Part shown: in pieces, positions 32,771-36,808 of the stretch | Layout: every line of letters starts with the position of its first letter | Position numbering within the stretch: the first letter of the stretch is position 1 | Made by a program: the position numbers and the translations under genes | Notes under the pieces: generated by a model | Databases searched by the model: none | What the model was told of the DNA's origin: nothing | Seen by the model: only the letters and a program-made list of their open reading frames with translations | NCBI RefSeq assembly: GCF_000425845.1 | Contig: NZ_AUEF01000021.1 | Coordinates: forward strand, 1-36,808 | Source: Jeotgalicoccus psychrophilus DSM 19085 | GTDB taxonomy: Bacteria > Bacillota > Bacilli > Staphylococcales > Salinicoccaceae | Direction: 5' to 3' | DNA: 36,808 nt

Positions 32771-33814
32771 TTGAACAGATATATGAATATGGCTGTTAAC
32801 ATGGCCAATATGGCAGCCGGACAAACGGCAGTAAATCCGCCGGTAGGTGCTGTTATCGTTAAAGACGGCAGGGTCATCGGCTACGGTACGCATTTAAAAG
32901 CGGGAGAGCTTCATGCGGAGCGTGCAGCATTGAACAGCTGCAGTGAATCGGCAACTGGTTCGGACATCTACGTAACACTTGAACCGTGCTCTCATCATGG
33001 CAAAACACTGCCGTGCACCGATGCGATTATTGAAGCGGGTATTAAACGCGTGTACTACGCGTACCGGGATACGAATGATAAAGTCGACGGACTGAAAGTG
33101 TTAAACAGTCATGGTATTGAAACGATTCATCTTAATAATAATAAGGTGGATGAACTGTACCGTCCGTTTAATATTCAACTGGCAAATAAGCGTCCGTTCA
33201 TTACATTAAAGAGCGCGATGAGCCTCGACGGTAAAATTGCACAGAGGAATGGTGACAGCCACTGGGTCAGCAACGATGAATCGCGGCGTGACGTGCACAA
33301 TTTAAGGCAGCATCACGACGGTATACTGATTGGTGCCCACACATTGTTAAATGATAATCCGCACTTAACGACCCGTTTATCTGAAAACGATAAACACCCG
33401 GTGCCGGTTATTCTGCTCGGTTCGCAAACACTGCGCGAGGATATGAATATATTCAATCATCCGCATAAGCCTATTATATTTACTAGTAACGAAGATAATG
33501 TGCAGTTTAAGGACTGCGCAAAAATCTTCTTTGGAAATTATAATTTAACTGAAATACTTCATATATTATATGAAGAAAATATTGCAGCACTTTTAGTGGA
33601 AGGCGGTTCGTCCATCCACACTCAATTTTTAAACGAAAAATTATTCGATGACCTCATCATTTACATTGCCCCGAAAATATTTGGTTATTCTGAATATCAG
33701 CTCCATCAAGGTGACCCCAAGAGTCAGCTGGATTTGATATTGCATCATGTTGAAAAGCTCGAGTCGGACATCAAACTTACTTACAGGAGGACTCCAGCAT
33801 GTTTACAGGATTAA
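32771..33814 (+). CDS. ribD: bifunctional pyrimidine deaminase / reductase of riboflavin synthesis
   Basis: Carries out steps two and three of riboflavin synthesis: deamination, then reduction, of the diaminopyrimidine phosphate made from GTP. The 347-aa protein has a zinc deaminase domain (His48-Ala-Glu50; Cys73 and Cys82 in PCSHHGKTLPC) and, from about residue 140, the reductase domain (RPFITLKSAMSLDGKIA, ILIGAHTLLNDNP, LLVEGGSS). TTG 32771 lies 7 nt behind AGGAGG; the family N-terminus fits this start, and an upstream GTG at 32741 lies in the terminator. It overlaps ribE by 16 bp. It is the first gene of the operon under the FMN riboswitch. Confidence 0.96.
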   Translation: MNRYMNMAVNMANMAAGQTAVNPPVGAVIVKDGRVIGYGTHLKAGELHAERAALNSCSESATGSDIYVTLEPCSHHGKTLPCTDAIIEAGIKRVYYAYRDTNDKVDGLKVLNSHGIETIHLNNNKVDELYRPFNIQLANKRPFITLKSAMSLDGKIAQRNGDSHWVSNDESRRDVHNLRQHHDGILIGAHTLLNDNPHLTTRLSENDKHPVPVILLGSQTLREDMNIFNHPHKPIIFTSNEDNVQFKDCAKIFFGNYNLTEILHILYEENIAALLVEGGSSIHTQFLNEKLFDDLIIYIAPKIFGYSEYQLHQGDPKSQLDLILHHVEKLESDIKLTYRRTPACLQD

Positions 33815-34413
33815 TCGAACAAACTTCACCAGTACTTTCTATTAATAAAACATCTGCATTAACTGAAATGGAAATACAGAACACTCTTTTTGATGATTTA
33901 AATATAGGCGATTCTGTCGCAGTTAACGGTGCATGCTTAACCATTACAAAGCTTCAGGAGCGCTCATTTTGCGTTGAAATCGTTAATGAAACGAGCAGTG
34001 TAACGTCGTTATCCGATATTGAAAAAGACGATATACTCAACCTGGAACGTGCGATGAGACTGGACCAGCGCTTAGGCGGGCACATAGTGTCAGGCCATGT
34101 TGACGGCACAGGAATTATTGAGAATATTTATAATGACGGAGATGCATTGGTAATATCAGTGAAGTGCAGCCGGGCATTGATGAAATATATGACCTTAAAA
34201 GGTTCTGTGACAATCGACGGCATCAGTTTAACATTATTTGATATCAAACCTGAAGAAGATATTTTTATCTTAAATATCATTCCTGAAACACAGAATAAGA
34301 CAAATATCGCCCGGAAAAATATCGGTGATATCGTGAATATTGAAGCAGATATGATGATTAAACATATCGATCATCTGCTTAATTTTAGGGAGGCAGGTGG
34401 TACTCATGTTTGA
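33799..34413 (+). CDS. ribE: riboflavin synthase, alpha subunit
   Basis: Converts two molecules of 6,7-dimethyl-8-ribityllumazine into riboflavin and a pyrimidine returned to RibH. The 204-aa protein shows the two lumazine-binding barrels: MFTGLIEQ at the start with DSVAVNGACLTI, and a second repeat around GGHIVSGHVDGTG with KGSVTIDGISLTLF. The ATG lies inside the end of ribD behind AGGAGG. Its own end overlaps the start of ribBA by 8 bp. The length is slightly below the B. subtilis protein but both domains are complete. Confidence 0.96.
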   Translation: MFTGLIEQTSPVLSINKTSALTEMEIQNTLFDDLNIGDSVAVNGACLTITKLQERSFCVEIVNETSSVTSLSDIEKDDILNLERAMRLDQRLGGHIVSGHVDGTGIIENIYNDGDALVISVKCSRALMKYMTLKGSVTIDGISLTLFDIKPEEDIFILNIIPETQNKTNIARKNIGDIVNIEADMMIKHIDHLLNFREAGGTHV

Positions 34414-35575
34414 TTCAATTGACAGTGCCATAATAGATTTAAAAGAGGGGAAACTGATTATTGTTGTCGACGATGAAGACAGAGAAAATGAAGGTGATCT
34501 TGTCGGTATAACGGAGTTTATCGACGCAGAAGCTATTAACTTTATGGCAACTCATGCCAGAGGATTAATCTGTACGCCGGTCTCGAAAAGTATTGCTGAG
34601 CAGGCAGGTCTTGTACCGATGACAGAGCGTAACAGTGATGAATATCAGACAGCATTTACAATTTCTATTGATCACTTCAGTTCAACGACAGGCATCAGTG
34701 CATTCGAACGATTCGACACGATAAAGGCGCTCTTAGACAGCAATGTATCACCAAAAACCTTTAACCGTCCGGGGCATGTTTTCCCCCTTGTTGCTAAAGA
34801 CGGCGGCGTAATAGAACGCCAGGGCCATACAGAAGCTGCAGTGGATTTAGCAAAACTAACAGGTGCAAAACCGGCAGGTGTGATTTGTGAAATTATGAAT
34901 GACGACGGCACGATGGCGCGCGTCGATGATTTGCAGATTTATAAAGAACAGCACAAGCTGAAGATGATTACGATTGAAGCTTTAAAAGAATATATATTAA
35001 AAAAGCGTGCAGTTACACTGGAGAGTACTATTAATTTGCCGACGAAATTCGGGGAGTTTAAAATGTATGACTTTGTCGATGGTAAAGGGAAAGAACATTT
35101 GGCACTTGTGCATGGTGAGATTACACCGCATATGAATGTCCGTATTCATTCGGAGTGTCTGACAGGCGATGTTTTTAAAAGTTCACGCTGCGACTGCGGT
35201 CAGCAACTCGATAAGGCACTGGAGATAATGAGTGACGAAGACGGTATTGTTTTATATATGCGCCAAGAAGGCCGAGGTATCGGTTTAACGAATAAATTAA
35301 AAGCGTATGAATTGATAGAACAAGGCTATGACACAGTAACGGCGAATGAACATCTGGGCTTTGATGCAGACCTTAGAACATACGAAGAAGCAGCGGCAAT
35401 GCTTAAGTATTTAAATGTAAATGTAGTGACACTGCTGAGCAATAACCCAAAAAAGATTCAAGGTCTGGAAAACGAAGGAATTAAAGTGCATTCGAGAGAA
35501 CATATTGTGACTGCGAATATTTACAATGAAGATTATTTAAATACAAAAAAAGAAAAAATGGGACATCTATTATAG
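34406..35575 (+). CDS. ribBA: bifunctional DHBP synthase / GTP cyclohydrolase II
   Basis: Supplies both starting compounds of riboflavin: dihydroxybutanone phosphate from ribulose 5-phosphate, and the pyrimidine from GTP. The 389-aa protein has the DHBP synthase domain first (VDDEDRENEGD at residues 21-31, ATHARGLIC, FNRPGHVFPL, GHTEAAVDLA), then the GTP cyclohydrolase II domain from about 200, with the zinc cysteines Cys251, Cys262 and Cys264 (CLTGDVFKSSRCDCG) and RQEGRGIGL. ATG 34406 matches the MF start of relatives; GTG 34397 is a less likely alternative. It is translationally linked to ribE and followed 12 bp later by ribH. Confidence 0.97.
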   Translation: MFDSIDSAIIDLKEGKLIIVVDDEDRENEGDLVGITEFIDAEAINFMATHARGLICTPVSKSIAEQAGLVPMTERNSDEYQTAFTISIDHFSSTTGISAFERFDTIKALLDSNVSPKTFNRPGHVFPLVAKDGGVIERQGHTEAAVDLAKLTGAKPAGVICEIMNDDGTMARVDDLQIYKEQHKLKMITIEALKEYILKKRAVTLESTINLPTKFGEFKMYDFVDGKGKEHLALVHGEITPHMNVRIHSECLTGDVFKSSRCDCGQQLDKALEIMSDEDGIVLYMRQEGRGIGLTNKLKAYELIEQGYDTVTANEHLGFDADLRTYEEAAAMLKYLNVNVVTLLSNNPKKIQGLENEGIKVHSREHIVTANIYNEDYLNTKKEKMGHLL

Positions 35576-35587
35576 GAGGAAGTAATA

Positions 35588-36055
35588 ATGAATGAGTTAC
35601 AGAAAACAATGAACGGTGAAAATTTAAAAATAGCGATTGTTACGGCGGAATTTAATGAATTTATAACGAGCCGTTTATTAGATGGTGCACATAAAACTTT
35701 GCTGAAACACGGTGTTAAAGATGATAACATCGATTTAGTTTATGTACCGGGCGCGTTTGAGCTGCCATTAACAGCGAAAACACTGGCTGAAACGGACAAA
35801 TATGACAGCGTTATAACGCTCGGCTGCGTAATCCGCGGCAGTACGACGCATTATGATTATGTTTGTAACGAGGCAGCAAAAGGTATAAGCCATGCAGGAC
35901 TGTCAACAGGCATACCCGTTATATTCGGCGTTATAACGACAGAAAACATCGAGCAGGCAATCGATCGGGCCGGTGCGAAAGTCGGCAACAAAGGGTCGGA
36001 AGCGGCTGCGACAGCAATTGAAATGGCAAGTGTCATCCAAAGTATTAAAAACTAA
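35588..36055 (+). CDS. ribH: 6,7-dimethyl-8-ribityllumazine synthase
   Basis: Condenses the pyrimidine with dihydroxybutanone phosphate to give the lumazine precursor of riboflavin; it normally assembles into a large icosahedral or pentameric shell. The 155-aa protein has [25 protein letters not shown] (residues 53-64), [18 protein letters not shown] with the catalytic His88, and [18 protein letters not shown] follows AGGAGG. It closes the standard four-gene set. The next gene begins 17 bp after its stop with no terminator between them. Confidence 0.97.
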   Translation: MNELQKTMNGENLKIAIVTAEFNEFITSRLLDGAHKTLLKHGVKDDNIDLVYVPGAFELPLTAKTLAETDKYDSVITLGCVIRGSTTHYDYVCNEAAKGISHAGLSTGIPVIFGVITTENIEQAIDRAGAKVGNKGSEAAATAIEMASVIQSIKN

Positions 36056-36072
36056 TATCAGGAGGTCATTTG

Positions 36073-36549
36073 ATGATTACCGAAGATGATAAAAAATACT
36101 TAAAACGCAGTGTGAAATTAGCACGGGAAGCTCTGGATACAGGGAACTCACCTTTCGGTTCACTGCTCGTATCAGAAGAAGGCGAAATACTATTTGAGGA
36201 CCATAACCGAGATGCAGACGGAGACCAGACAAGGCATCCGGAATATGCAATTGCGAAATGGGCAGCTGAGAATTTATCGGCTGCAGAACGTAAAAGTTCA
36301 ATAGTTTACACCTCAGGAGAACACTGCTCAATGTGCTCATCTGCACATGCACTGGCAGGACTTGGCCGCATCGTTTACGTAAGTTCCTCAGCACAGCTGA
36401 GAGCATGGCAGAAAGAGCGCGGTATTACAGAACGCAGTGCCTTAAAAGGATTGAGTATTGAGGAAGTCATTAACGATACAGAAATAGATGGACCTGATGA
36501 AGAACTGTCGCAGCAAGTGAAACAGCTGCAGCTGGAATATTATAAATAA
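36073..36549 (+). CDS. nucleoside/nucleobase deaminase family protein in the rib operon
   Basis: A 158-aa zinc deaminase of the cytidine/guanine deaminase superfamily. Seen: NSPFGSLLV (residues 25-33), the metal His55 and catalytic Glu57 in HPE, and the cysteine pair Cys85 and Cys88 in GEHCSMCSSAHA. The usual PCxxC has His in place of Pro. The C-terminal part (about 100-158) differs from B. subtilis guanine deaminase. ATG 36073 is 7 nt behind AGGAGG. It lies 17 bp after ribH and before the operon terminator, so FMN should regulate it too. RibD already supplies the deaminase of the pathway, so the reason for the link is unclear. Confidence 0.87.
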   Translation: MITEDDKKYLKRSVKLAREALDTGNSPFGSLLVSEEGEILFEDHNRDADGDQTRHPEYAIAKWAAENLSAAERKSSIVYTSGEHCSMCSSAHALAGLGRIVYVSSSAQLRAWQKERGITERSALKGLSIEEVINDTEIDGPDEELSQQVKQLQLEYYK

Positions 36550-36586
36550 AAAATGCCGGAAATCTTAAGTGATTTCCGGCATTTTT
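36548..36586 (+). terminator. terminator of the rib operon
   Basis: AAAAATGCCGGAAATC and GATTTCCGGCATTTTT form a perfect 16-bp stem with a 6-nt loop, directly behind the deaminase stop codon. It marks the deaminase as the last gene of the operon. Confidence 0.95.
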
Positions 36587-36611
36587 AAAGTTTTTGAGGC
36601 TGTCGGAGTGT

Positions 36612-36808
36612 GCAGATACACATGAGCTTCTGTCATGCCAGTCCGGTAAGTCCCGGATACACATGAGTCCCGATCATGCCAGTCCTGTGATTTCCGGATA
36701 CACATGAGCTCCTATCATACCAGTCCGGTAAGACGCGGATACACATGAGCTTCCATCATGCCAGTCCGATAAGTCCCGGATACACATGAGTCCCAATCAT
36801 ACCAGTCC
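36612..36808. repeat. 41-bp tandem repeat array (right edge, partial)
   Basis: Five units are visible; the last is cut by the window end. ACACATGAG starts at 36618, 36659, 36700, 36741 and 36782, each 41 bp apart. Each unit reads CGGAT, ACAC, ATGA, a 7-nt spacer, TCAT, then RCCAGTCC and a variable tail, often GGTAAGTCC. ATGA and TCAT are invariant while the 7-nt spacer varies. The first unit is degenerate at its left end. There is no open reading frame I would call. The unit skeleton matches the array at 1-66. Confidence 0.95.

Noticed and set aside
36612-36808. Possible CRISPR array
   Set aside because: The 41-bp units are continuous tandem copies with only a 7-nt variable loop and a slightly variable tail; there are no unique spacers of about 30 nt and no cas genes.

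Overview
The window looks like chromosomal DNA of a moderately low-GC Gram-positive coccus of the family Staphylococcaceae, probably outside Staphylococcus itself (Jeotgalicoccus, Salinicoccus and similar genera would fit). The pointers are an IsaB-family secreted antigen, strong AGGAGG-type ribosome binding sites, frequent hairpin-plus-U-tract terminators, the Firmicute order ribD-ribE-ribBA-ribH behind an FMN riboswitch, and a TPP-riboswitch-controlled YkoEDC thiamine-precursor transporter. Many proteins are acidic, which would suit a halotolerant organism. The genus is inference. I saw no tRNA, rRNA, insertion sequence, phage gene or CRISPR array.

Layout. 1-66: edge of a 41-bp tandem repeat array. 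77-862: a short-chain dehydrogenase (SDR). 1026-5580: a four-gene unit with a membrane-anchored acidic protein of unknown function, two ABC-2 type permeases and their ATPase. 5714-6205: dihydrofolate reductase. 6253-10213: a TetR regulator divergent from a large RND exporter. 10265-13061: glutathione peroxidase, a second TetR regulator, and two SDRs divergent from it across an intergenic region with two perfect palindromes. 13126-15936: an IsaB-like secreted protein, an aldo/keto reductase and another SDR. 15977-18900: ykoC, ykoD and ykoE behind a TPP riboswitch. 18936-21011: a divergent QueD-like protein, a small membrane-associated protein and the glutamate symporter GltS. 21259-24640: a leftward cluster with an HD-domain hydrolase, a GtrA protein, an atypical pyruvate-kinase-like protein, a small membrane protein and a pterin carbinolamine dehydratase. 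24777-29652: a flavin-binding stress protein, a TspO-like protein, glutamine synthetase, a YueD-like SDR and a two-domain PPK2 polyphosphate phosphotransferase. 29841-32248: a LysR regulator convergent with a TcuA-like flavoprotein. 32427-36586: the FMN-riboswitch-controlled riboflavin operon, ending in an extra deaminase gene. 36612-36808: a second 41-bp tandem array running off the window.

Functional themes. Cofactor supply is prominent: riboflavin synthesis, uptake of thiamine or its pyrimidine precursor, folate reduction and two pterin-type enzymes. So are redox enzymes (five SDRs, an aldo/keto reductase, a flavoprotein dehydrogenase, glutathione peroxidase) and exporters under local TetR control.

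The most unusual signal is at the edges. Both ends carry 41-bp tandem repeats with the same period and the same skeleton but different sequence. An internal 4-bp dyad keeps its pairing and its 7-nt spacing through a compensatory change (ATGA/TCAT at the right, ATGT/ACAT at the left). This suggests a dispersed minisatellite family under structural constraint. Other points worth a second look are the ABC unit with its acidic ectodomain protein, the deaminase at the end of the riboflavin operon, two pterin-family proteins with altered active sites, and the pyruvate-kinase-like protein that lacks the usual C-terminal domain.
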